A stretch of 64,000 nucleotides of DNA from Prunus persica (Eukaryota > Streptophyta > Magnoliopsida > Rosales > Rosaceae): assembly GCF_000346465.2 (NCBI RefSeq), contig NC_034009.1:10107401-10171400 (forward strand), written 5' to 3'. The position numbers and the translations under genes were made by a program. Every line of letters begins with the position of its first letter. The first letter of the stretch is position 1. This document shows, piece by piece, positions 49,685 through 61,791 of the stretch. The notes under the pieces are model-generated. The model had not been told where the DNA came from. It saw only the letters and a list, made by a program, of their open reading frames with translations, and made no database searches.

Positions 49685-52369
49685 ATGGTTTCTCAACAAC
49701 AAACTAAGGATTCTGGCTCCAAGAAGCTTGGAATGGTAGCTCCTCAAGACAAGTCTTCGAAGGAGATGAAGTCTTCGAAGAAGATGAAGTTTGCTTCATC
49801 ATCTGCTGAGACAGAACAAACCAGCCAGACAACAATCTCAGATGATTCAAAGACTGGTCGAGGTATGAGCACAATGCCTCGTGTTGTGAAGAGAAAGCTT
49901 CAGAAACTGAGGCCAATTGTTGAGTACAATAAAAGGGGGAAAGGTGTTGGCCAAGCACATATTGAGATGCAGTCGTATATTGGTGTGTTGGCACGCTCCA
50001 GGATCCCACTTGTGGACAAGAAATGGTCCCAAATTCCCAAGGATATAAAGGAGCAGATTTGGGAAGCAGTTGACATGGCTTTTGTCGTAGGCCAAGGGGG
50101 CAAGACCTCTGTTTTAGCTTCTGCTGCCAAGAAATGGAAGGATTTCAAGTCTACACTAACGAGGCATTATATCCTTCCATACACCAATGACAGGGAGAAA
50201 TTAAGCCAACCCCCTGAAACATATAAATTCATAGAGAAAGCACAATGGGATGCCTTTGTAGCTTCAAGGCTATCCAAAGATTTTGAGTCTGTGCATTCTC
50301 AACATGCACAGATTAGGGAGAAACTCGAGTACAATCATCGATTGTCTCGAAAAGGATATGCTGGATTGGAGGATCAATTGGAGGAAACCATGCCTGGGGT
50401 AGAAATTGATCGATCTACCTTATGGAAGAGAGCTAGACAGGACAAACATGGTAACATCCCTGATCCAAAGGTGGCAGAGAAAGCAAAATTAATTGTAAGC
50501 CTACTATCACTCTGTTTTAAATTTTTATTAAACTGTGAATTATTCTTATTACGTCGTATGTTATATTTTTCGTCGTGTGAATGATATTACCACGTCGAAA
50601 AGTTTTTAAAAACGTCGTTAAAGGTCTAAATAGGAATCACTACTATGTTTTCTGTAATTATAGCATAAGACGTCGGTGGTTCATTTTCGCGTCGTTTGAA
50701 TGATATTACCACGTCAAAACTTTTTTAAAAACGTCGTTAACGGTCTAAATAGGAATCACTACTTTGTTTTCTTTAATTATAGCATAAGACGTCAGTTATA
50801 ATAACGTCGGCTTATACGTTATTGCGTCGTGTGAAATTATATAATACGTCGTTTGTACATAAATAACGTCGGTTTATACGTTATTGCGTCGTGTGAAATT
50901 ATATAATACGTCGTTTGTACATAAATAACCGTCGTGTGTTGCAATGATGTGCTGACCATGGCTTTGGGCCCCGAGCATCCAGGCAGATTGAGGGGAGTTG
51001 GTGCTGGTGTTTCCCCAAGGCAATATTTCAATTTGCCCAAACCACAGAGGGTGAGCTTTGACGACCGTTTGAAGGACAGTTTAAGAGTTCTCCTTCAAGA
51101 AGAGACTAAAAAGATGGAGGCTAAGGCAAGGGAAGAGGCCTTAAGGATGGAGGCTAGGACAAAACAATTGGTAGAGGCTGAGAGGGAGCATTTCCTGAGT
51201 CAGCTTTCCCAATTAATTCCCAATTTTGATCCAAGCATGCTTAAACCAAGAATTAGCCAAAGCCCCAAAAATCCAATGTCTGACAAAGCTAGCTGCTCTG
51301 GAGGTGATGTGAGATCCCTATATTTGGAGGATGATACTGCCAAAATGGGGAAACATCAGCCAGATGAAGAGAAGGAAGAAGAAAAAAGAGATGAAGAGAA
51401 GGAAGAAGAAAAGGAGAAAGAAGATGAAGAAAAGCATGACGACAAGGTATGTTCACATAACTTTGCCTTTTTTATTTGTTTTTCAAAATTTCAGACGTCG
51501 ATATTTTTATTTAATCCGTCGTTTGTTTACAACTTAGACGGCGGAATTTTTTTAAGACGTAATAAAATATTTAAACGACGGTTTTTGCACCGTCGTTTAA
51601 ATGGTTTCAGACGACGCTTTATTCATAAAACCGTCGTCTTTATTGAATTACCACGACAGTTTTTTCACCGTCGTTTAAATACTTTTAAGACGACGTTTTA
51701 TTCCTTAAACCGTCGTCTTTATTGAATTACCACGTCATTTTTTTTATTTCTTTAAACAGGTTATTGAAGTTGGTGATTATTCAAATATGGAGGCGCCATC
51801 TTCTTTAAAAACCCTTTGTCGTTTTGTGGAAACGACACTCTTGCCTGAGGATAAGACACTCCAATTTACAATTGATAAGGAGGTGTTTGGTGGTGAGCGC
51901 GATACCTTCCTCCTGCCTGAAGATATTACACAATTTGCAGGCATGAAAGAAATTGGAGCTACTGTATTGGCTGTATATATGAGGTTTGTACTTCTAAAAT
52001 AATACCTCGTTGGTTTATATATTGAGTCGTCTTAACTAACTAACCACGTCGTCTTAACTAACTACCGTCGTGATAAATATATTATAACGTCCTCATCTAT
52101 TTCAGTACGTCGTGTGAAATATTATAATACGTCGTTTTTTTATACATAACCGTCGTGTTTTTTTGTGCTGACTTGTTTATATTATTTTATGTATTTAGGT
52201 ACTTACACGATGTTTTGAAACAAGCCAATATGTGCAGCATGGTTGGCTTTATCGACCCTGCTACAGTTAGTGCCAACTCTGGCACAATAACTGAAAGATC
52301 ACGACTGGTAGCAGCTCGACTTCAGAAGACAGACGGTGAACAGATTTTCATGATGCCTTACAATCCAGG
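49685..52369 (+). pseudogene. TnpA/Ptta-like CACTA protein gene, damaged and incomplete
   Basis: Exon 1 (49685-50494) encodes 270 residues, MVSQQQTKDSGSKKLG to VAEKAKLI, including KYNHRLSRKGYAGLE-type and LWKRARQDKHGNIPDP phrases of the plant Ptta/En/Spm transposase family. Exon 2 (coding from about 50941 to 51446) starts NDVLTMALGPEHPGRLRGVG and ends in a Glu/Lys coiled-coil. Exons 3 (51760-51983) and 4 (52199-52369) encode a domain with LPEDKTLQF and YLHDVLKQANMCSMVGF; the gene then runs into the gap. About 15-20 residues normally between KLI and NDVL, and the acceptor of intron 1, are absent: no AG occurs for about 140 bases before exon 2. Related plant proteins often end in a Ulp1-type protease domain, which would fall in the gap. 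Confidence 0.65.
50577..50926 (+). repeat. Two tandem duplications filling an intron
   Basis: A unit of about 118 bp (GTGTGAATGATATTACCACG...ATAAGACGTC) occurs twice from about 50577 to 50795, then a unit of about 63 bp (ATAACGTCGGTTTATACGTT...) twice from about 50800 to 50926. Both contain the ACGTCG motif. They end directly against the truncated exon 2 of the TnpA-like gene. Confidence 0.75.
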
Positions 52370-52557
52370 GTTAGTCTCCTTAGGATTTTGTTTTTATGAT
52401 TTTCAATAAATGACAGCTTATAAACTAACCACGTCGGTGTTTTATTTTATTTAGTCGTTTGAAACTACTAACCACGTCGGTATTTATTTATCGTCATGAT
52501 AAATATATAATGTCGTCGTTATCTACTTTATTTCGTCGTGTGAAATACTATAATACG

Positions 52558-53452
52558 NNNNNNNNNNNNNNNNNNNNNNNNNNNNNNNNNNNNNNNNNNN
52601 NNNNNNNNNNNNNNNNNNNNNNNNNNNNNNNNNNNNNNNNNNNNNNNNNNNNNNNNNNNNNNNNNNNNNNNNNNNNNNNNNNNNNNNNNNNNNNNNNNNN
52701 NNNNNNNNNNNNNNNNNNNNNNNNNNNNNNNNNNNNNNNNNNNNNNNNNNNNNNNNNNNNNNNNNNNNNNNNNNNNNNNNNNNNNNNNNNNNNNNNNNNN
52801 NNNNNNNNNNNNNNNNNNNNNNNNNNNNNNNNNNNNNNNNNNNNNNNNNNNNNNNNNNNNNNNNNNNNNNNNNNNNNNNNNNNNNNNNNNNNNNNNNNNN
52901 NNNNNNNNNNNNNNNNNNNNNNNNNNNNNNNNNNNNNNNNNNNNNNNNNNNNNNNNNNNNNNNNNNNNNNNNNNNNNNNNNNNNNNNNNNNNNNNNNNNN
53001 NNNNNNNNNNNNNNNNNNNNNNNNNNNNNNNNNNNNNNNNNNNNNNNNNNNNNNNNNNNNNNNNNNNNNNNNNNNNNNNNNNNNNNNNNNNNNNNNNNNN
53101 NNNNNNNNNNNNNNNNNNNNNNNNNNNNNNNNNNNNNNNNNNNNNNNNNNNNNNNNNNNNNNNNNNNNNNNNNNNNNNNNNNNNNNNNNNNNNNNNNNNN
53201 NNNNNNNNNNNNNNNNNNNNNNNNNNNNNNNNNNNNNNNNNNNNNNNNNNNNNNNNNNNNNNNNNNNNNNNNNNNNNNNNNNNNNNNNNNNNNNNNNNNN
53301 NNNNNNNNNNNNNNNNNNNNNNNNNNNNNNNNNNNNNNNNNNNNNNNNNNNNNNNNNNNNNNNNNNNNNNNNNNNNNNNNNNNNNNNNNNNNNNNNNNNN
53401 NNNNNNNNNNNNNNNNNNNNNNNNNNNNNNNNNNNNNNNNNNNNNNNNNNNN
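52558..53452. other. Assembly gap (N)
   Basis: 895 unresolved bases inside the CACTA element. The right edge coincides with the start of a 290-bp repeat that recurs 745 bases further on, so the repeat probably caused the gap and its size is likely an estimate. Confidence 1.
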
Positions 53453-54492
53453 TAAACTTAATTTTTAAATGTATAATTTAGTTTTATGAGTTTAGGGTAT
53501 TAATTTTAACGACGGTGATTGCGTCGTGGAATACATATTTTACGTCGTACAGTAAAACATACGACATGGTTTACGCTTTAAACGACGTCATTTTAATATG
53601 TAAGTCGGTTTATATAATTTACAACGTCTTTAATTTCTTAACACCGACGTGGTTTTTCAGTCGTCGTTATATAAAAAATTCAAAATAAATTTAAAATTAA
53701 TCCGAAAAATGAAGCTTCAAAATGAACGGCCTTACGTTCTTAATTACGTCGTATAGTTAAATAGCCGCCATGGTTTCTCATTTTAACGACGTCATTTTAA
53801 CGACTTAGTAGTCTATTACAATTTACAACGTCTACAATTTATTAACACCGACGTGGTTTGTTGTTGTGGTAAGAATATTTTATTATTTTTATATCAAAAT
53901 ATTCAAAATAAATTTAAAATAAATCAGAAAATTGAAAAGTCAACTCCTATGAAGTCATTGATATATTTTCTTCCACATAAACCTTGAAAAAATTCATTTT
54001 GAATAACAAAAATTTAAAATGACCATCCAAAACAAAATTGTTTTGATGAGTCATAAAATCACTTCTAGTTTTATGGTTTAGGGTTTAGAGTCTAGGGTTT
54101 AGAGATTAGGGTTGTTATTTATTGGGGTTTATTTTTAAAGTATAATTTTTGGGTAGTCTAGGGTATATGTTAGGCTTTAAAACCATAAAACCTTTTATAA
54201 ACTTAATTTTTTAAATTGTATAATTTAGTTTTATGGGTTTAGGGTATTAATTTTTAACGACGGTGGTTGCGTCGTGGAATACATATTTTACGTCGTACAG
54301 TAAAACATACGACATGGTTTACGCTTTAAACGACGTCATTTTAATATGTAAGTCGGTTTATATAATTTACAACGTCTTTAATTTCTTAACACCGACGTGG
54401 TTTTTCAGTCGTCGTTATATAAAAAATTCAAAATAAATTTAAAATTAATCCGAAAAATGAAGCTTCAAAATGAACGGCCTTACGTTCTTAAT
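53453..54492 (+). repeat. Direct repeat pair next to the gap
   Basis: 53453-53744 and 54198-54492 are nearly identical (TAAACTTAATTTTT... to CGGCCTTACGTTCTTAAT). They contain several ACGTCG-type motifs. A degenerate telomere-like run of TTTAGGG units lies between them near 54070-54115. Confidence 0.8.
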
Positions 54493-55400
54493 CCGAAAAA
54501 TGAAGTTTCCGTCGTGGAATATTAAATTTACGTCGGTACTTGTAGAACTTTCGCCTTGGTTTTTCTTTCGACGTTTTAAAACGCGCGAGCTCTAAAAATT
54601 TTCGCGCGACCTAAATTTTTTTAGATTTGGCTCTTATTCTTATACTTCGAACCCTGAAACCTAAAATTTTCAGATTTCGCGCGACATAACATTTCGCTCT
54701 CTCACTTCTGCTCTAATTAAAAGTTGCACTCTCCAGGCTCCGTCGAATCTGTGAGCTCGTCCAATCTGTAAGTACAAACCCTATCTTCCCCTTGTAAATT
54801 CATTGAATGATATTAGGTTGTTTTGTTAAAGGGTTTTATGTGTATGCTTTGCGATCTGTTAATAATGTGCTTATAGGTATGGGTTCATGGATTTTCTGTT
54901 TAATGGGTTCATGGATTACATTATCTGTTATGTTGAATTGGGAATGGATTTAATTTTGTCGTATCTTTTAATCACCCTATGTTATGTTGAATTGGGAATG
55001 GATTTATTGTTTTCATGCTTGGTTTCATGTATATGTTGGTTTCTTGCTTGGTTTCATATATATGTTGTGTTCTTAATGGGTTTTGTGTTCTTGAAAATAA
55101 ACTGAGAGCACGACGAATTTTAAGGCATACGACGACGATTACACGACGATTTTTTTAAACTACCGTCGTTGTATTACTTATACACGACGGTTTTTTCATA
55201 AACCGTCGTTTGTATTACTTATAATAGACGACGTCTGTTGAAAATCCGTCGTCTATATATGCCAAATACGTCTGTTTTTGTTTAAAACCCGTCGTCTCTG
55301 TTGTGTATTACTTGCGATTAGATCATTGTATAATCTGCTATAGTGATGGTCATTGCCTGTATTTTCACTTTATTATAGATAATAGGTTATAGTGTCGGAG
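54493..55400 (+). promoter_or_regulatory. Promoter/leader and first intron of the TnpD gene
   Basis: A GC-rich CGCGCGAGCTC/GCGCGACC core near 54575-54610 and GCGCGACAT near 54676 precede a CT-rich leader. A donor (CTGTAAGT) at about 54768 and an acceptor (GGTTATAG) at about 55390 delimit a leader intron that contains a cluster of ACGACGG/CCGTCGT motifs (55112-55300). Confidence 0.5.
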
Positions 55401-58400
55401 ATGGATAAGTCATGGATGCACTCGGATAGAAGATCGAAGGCATATGAATTTGGGGTGGAAGCATTTTTGAACTTTGCTGTAGAAAATCTTCTAACTACAA
55501 CACATATCCGTTGTCCATGTGTTAAATGTGTTAATTTGAAGTTGTTTGGGGTTGGAATTATAAGGGATCACTTATACTTTAATGGAATTGACCAAAGCTA
55601 TAAGAATTGGACATTTCACGGAGAACCTTGGGAAGCAACTACTAATGCTAGTAGAAATGTTGAAGAAGATGATGGCCATAGTAGGTACAGTTTTGTGTCT
55701 GAAGAAATTGATATGGATGATAATGATTTTGGTGATTTTGGTTCGGATCCGTATGAGTTTGCCAATGTGATTGGGGATGGAGATCAACCAGTGTACCCTG
55801 GTTGTAGAAAGTACACGAAGTTATCGGCATTAGTGAAGTTGTATAATTTGAAGGCAAAACATGGGATGAGTGATGTCTGTTTTACAGAATTATTGATACT
55901 TCAAGGCGATTTGCTTCCAGAAGGAAATACAATACCAACCTCCATGTATGAGGCTAAAAAGACTTTGTGTGCATTGGGACTGAGTTATGAGAAAATGCAC
56001 GCATGCCCCAATGATTGCATCTTGTATAGGAAGGAGTATGAGGATTCAACTAATTGTCCTACTTGTGGTATTTCAAGGTGGAAGGAAGGCAAAGATTCAA
56101 TCTTGAAAGAGGGTGTGCCAGCAAAGGTGGTGTGGTATTTTCCCCCAATTCCAAGGTTTAAAAGGATGTTTCAATCACATGAGACAGCTAAGAGTTTGAC
56201 TTGGTGGCATGCTGCTAGAAAATCAATTGACGGTCAGATGTCTCATCCGGCGGATTCCCCGTCTTGGAAACTTCTTGATGATAAATGGCCTGAGTTTGGT
56301 AATGAGCCGAGAAACTTGAGATTGGCTCTTTCATCTGATGGATTCAATCCCCACAGTTCTCTAAGTAGCAGATATAGTTGTTGGCCGGTTATCTTAGTTA
56401 CATATAATCTCCCTCCATGGCTGTGCATGAAACGAAAGTTCATGATGTTAACCTTATTGATTTCCGGTCCTAAACAACCCGGAAATGATATAGACGTCTA
56501 CTTGGAGCCTTTGATTGATGATTTAAAATCCTTGTGGGTTGGGATTAGAGGAGTGTATGATGCACATAATGGAGAATACTTTACACTCAGAGCTGCATTA
56601 ATGTGGACAATTAATGATTTCCCCGCCTATGGAAACTTATCTGGTTGTGTTGTTAAAGGATATAAAGCTTGTCCAATATGCGGCGATGATACACCTAGTC
56701 ACAGGTTGAAAAATGGCCACAAAATTTGTTACATTGGGCATAGAAAATGGTTACCAATCAATCATCCATATAGGAGGCAACGTGCAGCTTTTAATGGGAA
56801 ACCTGAATATGGCATACCTCCCGAGCCATTAACCGGAGAAGAAGTGCTGCATATGGTTGAAAATTGTGACAGAGTTTGTTGGAAGAAGAAATCAATATTC
56901 TTTGATCTCGAGTATTGGAAATACCTTCCTGTGAGGCATGCCCTAGATGTTATGCACATTGAGAAGAATGTTTACGATAGTATCATTGGTACATTGCTGG
57001 AGATCCCTGGAAAAAATAAAGATGGGATTGCTGCTCGATTAGATTTATTGAACATGGGGGTCAAAACTGATTTGCAACCCGAGTATGGAGAAAGACGTAC
57101 TCGTTTGCCTCATGGGCCTTGGAATTTGTCAAGAGCAGAGAAGAGAGAGGTTTGCAATTCTTTCTATGGTATGAAGGTCCCTGAAGGTTATTCTTCAAAT
57201 ATTAAAAATCTTGTATCTTTACAAGATTCAAGACTTCTTGGCCTTAAATCACATGATTGTCATACCTTAATGCAACAATTGCTCCCTGTGGCAATTCGTT
57301 CTGTTTTGGAGAAGCCTGCAAGGTATGCAATAACTCGTTTGTGCTTCTTCTTCAATGCTATATGTGCAAAGACTGTTGATGTTTCCAAGCTAGATAAGTT
57401 GGAAGAAGATGTAGTAGTTACTCTGTGTTTGCTTGAGAAGTACTTTCCCCCTTCATTCTTTGATATCATGGTTCATCTAGTAGTACATCTTGTCAGAGAA
57501 GTTCGTCTATGTGGGCCAGTATATTTTAGGTGGATGTATCCGTTTGAAAGATATATGAAAGTGTGAAGGGGTATGTTCAGAATCGTACTCGTCCCGAAGG
57601 TTGCATTACTGAGCGGTATATAGCTGAAGAATCGGTAGAGTTTTGTACTCAGCATTTATCTGATGTTAGTACAGTTGGAGTGCCTTCAAGCCAAAAGATG
57701 GGAGTTTCAAAGCCATTATCAGGTTGCACAGTGAGCGTAGTTGATCAGGACCTGTTGAATCAAGCACATCTATATGTCTTGGAGAATACGGAGGAAGTCC
57801 TACCTTATATCGAGTACGTATGAGCTTTATTCTTTAAGTTTCCATTTTAAATTATTTCTTATGTTTATCTTATATATTTGGGACCGTAATGCTTGAATTT
57901 TTCGTGTCATGCAGGCAACATATGATCCACATCAAGACTGCTTATCCAAAATTTAGAAAGAGAACAAAGTGGCTGCAGGATAAGCACAATAGCACTTTCA
58001 TTCAATGGCTACGCTTCAATGTATATGTTGTTGAATAACATATTTCTCTTTTAATTTTCTTCTTATTTCTATGTTAGATTGAATTAAGATTTGATTAATT
58101 TGCAGGTTCAAAGTGAACTTGAGGAAGACAATAATGGCGTATCAGAAAATTTAAGGTGGCTAGCAGCTGGTCCAAACATGGCAGTGCCATTATATAGGAG
58201 CTATCTTATTAAAGGTATTAAATTCAATATCAAGGCACAAGATGATGTGCGGACAACTCAAAATAGTGGAGTTTATTTACTTGCACATACCATGCAAGTT
58301 GCTAGTGCCAAGGATAAAAACCCAATTCTCTCAAATATGGGTTTCTATGGTGTCATTCAAGAAATTTGGGACCTTGACTACCAAAAGTTTACAATCCCAG

Positions 58401-58741
58401 TCTTTAGGTGTGATTGGATAGATAGTTCTGGTCTTGTAGTCGACGAACTTGGATTTACCCTTGTAGATTTGAGTAAAATTGGACATAGGAATGACCAATT
58501 TGTTTTGGCTTCTCAAGTCAAACAAATATTTTTTGTTGACGACCCGATGCATCGTGGTTGATCGGTAGTGTTATCAATGCCTAATAGAGAATATAATGAT
58601 GTTATTGGTGATGAAGTCTTAGGTGATGTGATAATTGAGTGTGAGCCATTTACTAGAGGGATGCCAAATGTTGACACATTTGATGAACTGGTGGGTGAGT
58701 TAGGCGGTCAAAATATTCGAGATGGGTGTGAAGATATATGG
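55401..58741 (+). pseudogene. TnpD / Tnp2 transposase of the CACTA element
   Basis: Exons 55401-57813, 57915-58020 and 58106 onwards. From the ATG at 55401: MDKSWMHSDRRSKAYEFG starts the transposase-associated N-terminal domain with the zinc-like CPCVKC; then CPNDCILYRKEY and CPTCGISRW; the Tnp2 (Transposase_21) core with LRLALSSDGFNPHSSLSS, a PLIDDLKSLW region and HALDVMHIEKNVYDSI; a DUF4218 region (KLDKLEEDVVVTLCLLEKYF, then FRWMYPFERYM); and a DUF4216 region (FNIKAQDDVRTTQNSGVYLL, FYGVIQEIWDLDY). Two disabling changes are visible: loss of one base at about 57561-57565, so the frame ends at 57566 and resumes one frame over, and a TGA at 58559-58561 where the family has Trp (the frame continues past it to 58765). 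Orthologous copies elsewhere may be active. Confidence 0.85.
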
Positions 58742-58845
58742 CAGTGTATGACATTCATTTTATAATATATTGTAATGTGATTTCTTCACTTTCATTATAC
58801 AGGTTTTGGCCACAAAACAATCAGTGCAAAAAATACTCAGCATAT

Positions 58846-58991
58846 TTACCGACGTCTTAAAGCAACGTAACAATGAAGAACCACGACGCAATTGTGAAGC
58901 AATTATTCAGGATATCACTTACCGACGTCTTAAAGCAACGTAACAATGAAGAACCACGACGCTATTGTGAAGCAATTATCCAGGATATCAC
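58846..58991 (+). repeat. 73-bp tandem duplication
   Basis: The unit starting TTACCGACGTCTTAAAGCAA and ending CAGGATATCAC occurs twice back to back with only two or three differences, just after the TnpD coding region. Confidence 0.8.
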
Positions 58992-59255
58992 GTCGGGGAA
59001 GGATTAAGAACCGCCATGTAATTCAAAATAACACGACTCCAATCCCATAATAACGACGTCTAAAAAACGAGATATATAATCTGAACGTTAAAAAATATGA
59101 CGTCATCATATATTTTCCACGTCGCAAGTTCTTTTATAAACGAAGAGGAACGAAATGAATTCCGACGGAAATTCATTATAACCGCCGTCTAATAACAATT
59201 AAACGACGTTATTTGTAATACGGCTCTCATCATAATCTACGCCGTCTATATGTTC

Positions 59256-60215
59256 TGTAATACGGCTCTCATTTATTTGGAACCGACGTTGTTTAGAAGT
59301 TCAACGTCGTCTATATTATTAAGTGCGTCGTGAGTAATGAATACATATAAATACAACGTCGACTATATAAATGTATACGTCGTAAATAATGACACTGACA
59401 ACTATTTCCACGTCATCTTTTTTAGAAAAATCGAAGTGGAAAATTTATTTCACGACGGTTTTTTGTAAATAAGAGACGTAGTAGATTTCAATAACGTCGT
59501 CTTCTCATGTATTTAAAGACGTCATATTTTTTCTTGTCGGGTAAATTATATTTAACGGCGTAGTATTTTAGTTGTCGTCGTTGTATGTATATCTTGCGGC
59601 CTTGTTCTTTTAATATGTGTCATATTTTTCCTTTTTAACGACGGTGATTTTTTTGAGTTGGTCGTCTATTCTCATCCTCGACTATTTTCTAGAACTTTAG
59701 CAGACTAAACACGTCTGTTTTTATTTTTTTCCGACGTTGTTTTATTTAACAACGTCTAATATTTATCGTCGTTGTTTGTTTCTGAAAATAGGACGTATAA
59801 ATTTTGTAATACGACTCTCATATATTTGTAACCGACGTTGTTTAGTTTTTCAACGTCTACTCTATTAACATATACGTCGTAAATAATGACACTGACAACT
59901 ATTTCCACGTCATCTTTTATCAAAAAATCGAAGTGGAAAATTAATTTTACGACGGTTGTTTTTATATATGCGACGTAGTAGGTATCAATAACGTCGTCTT
60001 CTAATGTATTTAAAGACGTCATATTTTTTATTGTCGTGAAAATTATATTTAACGTCGTCGTATTTGTATTTTCGTCGTTGTATGTCTATCTTGCGGCCTT
60101 GTTCTGTTAATATGTGTCATATTTTTCCTTTTTAACGACGGTTTTTTTAGAGAGCTGGTCGTCTATTATCATCCTCGATTGCTTTTTTTAGATCTTTTTG
60201 CAGTACAAAGACGTC
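59256..60215 (+). repeat. Direct repeat pair in the CACTA right arm
   Basis: About 59256-59725 and 59790-60215 align closely (both hold GTAATACG.CTCTCAT, GACACTGACAACTATTTCCA, CTTGCGGCCTTGTTCT). With the pair in the left arm this shows that the motif-rich arms grew by segmental duplication. Confidence 0.7.
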
Positions 60216-60708
60216 GTTTTGTATTTGTTGATGACGTTGTATATTTTAACAACGACGGTTATTTAGCGTCGTGGTTTATGAGGGAAAAGATGACGGTGGA
60301 TTCCACGACCATTGAAAAACCCAATACACGACGGTGATTTACCGTCGTCTTTTTGCTTTTTTGTAGTTGTGTGGAAACCATTGGTTCTATTGAGTACATG
60401 ATGAAATTAACACAAACAATACTAGGGGCATAAAAAGAACACCATGAGATTATCAACAAAATGATAATCACCCATCAACCAGATTATCAGCAAATTGAAA
60501 TTTCATCACTTGAAATATGAATACCCATCAACCCTCTGCTTCTCTGTTTTGACCATATTTGAGGTGAAGGCTGGGGTTCTGGGTTCATGGGTGCTGGGGT
60601 TACGGGCTACGGTAGAGGGTGGTAGTGGGATAGGTTTGAGGGTTGGAGCTTGTAGGTGGTAGTCATGGGGGAAGAAGAAATCGTCAGGGGAAGAGGGAGA
60701 GCACACAG

Positions 60709-60770
<62 letters not shown>

Positions 60771-60913
60771 AATTTCACTAAGTTGACGGAAAGACCAATG
60801 ATGCAACATGCGATCTAATTGAAACACCACCGTAACAATTTAACAATATGAGGGACGAAAAGTAAAGTTTGGTCTTAGTCCAGGGACCATTGCTATAATT
60901 TTGCCAAAAAACT

Positions 60914-61791
60914 ATTTGCGATAGGTTCCCACTTCTTGTTTGACTGGTCTAGATATGCTTGTGTTTATAAGGATATTTTCTTTTGGCAAAAAAAAAAAAA
61001 AAGAAAAAGAAAAAAAAAAGAAAGAGGATATTTTCGGAGAGTTGATGATATTTTTCTCAAATAAAAAGGATATGATTCCCCATATTGATGATATTTTCTC
61101 AAGCCCTTGGTGAATCTGATTCCTCATTTGACCCAAAAGGACAATTAATAATTGAAGATCAATCTATATCTATATCAGCCAGGGATTTATTAATTAAAAC
61201 AAAATTATTTTATACATATCATTAGGTCGTTGAATATGCTACTCTTATCACATTTGTATACTACATTCCCATACCATCTTATGTGACAAATGAGGTGGAC
61301 AACCACATTAATTAAATTTATTTAACATTTTCTTTTCTTCTATGATTTATTAACACTTTAAAAAACACTGTTAATTAACATTTCTTTATTAAAAATACGC
61401 TTCATTGATTTAATTGATGTGACATATGATATGAACATGCCACAACATGTGGTATAGAAATATGAGATAAAATGCGGTAAATATAGCATTACTATTTGAT
61501 GGTTTGATTAGCAAAACAGTGTTATTGTGTTATATATAGAATGATAATCTACAAATCCTCAGTTTGGTGGAATATTCATCACACAAATTTCGAATGTATC
61601 TATGGTCACATACATAATTCCTATATATGATTTGGAATTTTGTAATACATTTGTTAGGATTGAAACAAGCACAAAATTAAAAATTATAAAAAAAAAACAC
61701 TATTGCCATTTCCCTAGCATGATAAGGTTGAATTAATGTCCAGTCATCCATTTCTCTTTAGTATATCCTAAATCCTGAATTGTACAATAGA
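60914..61791. other. Intergenic with MITE-like repeat 61235-61490
   Basis: AT-rich, no supported gene. At about 61238-61276 GCTACTCTTATCACATTTG... and the inverse of about 61450-61487 (GCTATATTTACCGCATTTTA...) look like degenerate terminal inverted repeats of a 250-bp MITE. The target duplication is not clear. Confidence 0.4.

Larger units (their letters stand above)
46495..60371 (+). mobile_element. CACTA (En/Spm) transposon, 13.9 kb, TSD TGG
   Basis: Left terminus CACTACTACAAAAAGTGAAA; the inverse of the right terminus reads CACAACTACAAAAAAGCAAA (one change within the CACTA pentamer). TGG is duplicated at 46492-46494 and 60372-60374. Both ends hold large subterminal regions (about 46520-49660 and 58840-60360) packed with ACGTCG, CGACGG and CCGTCGT motifs in both orientations, which would be the TnpA-binding repeats. 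Inside, in plus orientation, are a captured RPN6 fragment, a TnpA/Ptta-like gene and a TnpD transposase gene. Both transposon genes are damaged, so this copy is probably non-autonomous. 895 bases are unsequenced. Confidence 0.9.
46038..60905. mobile_element. TIR element split by the CACTA insertion, TSD AAAAAACT
   Basis: The left end GGGCTAAATTGTAGCAATGG and the inverse of the right end GGCAAAATTATAGCAATGG start terminal inverted repeats of about 100 bases (both continue TCCCTGGACTAAGACC). AAAAAACT flanks both sides (46030-46037, 60906-60913). Without the CACTA insertion the element is about 1 kb, non-coding, and holds CT/GA microsatellites at about 46267-46297 and 60711-60766. The 8-bp duplication suggests hAT or Mutator-like; the superfamily is not certain. 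Confidence 0.65.

Noticed and set aside
52459..53481. 340-residue open frame across the gap
   Set aside because: Almost all of it is N translated as X; not evidence of coding.
54070..54115. Telomere-like TTTAGGG run
   Set aside because: Too short and degenerate; lies in CACTA non-coding DNA, so not an interstitial telomere claim.
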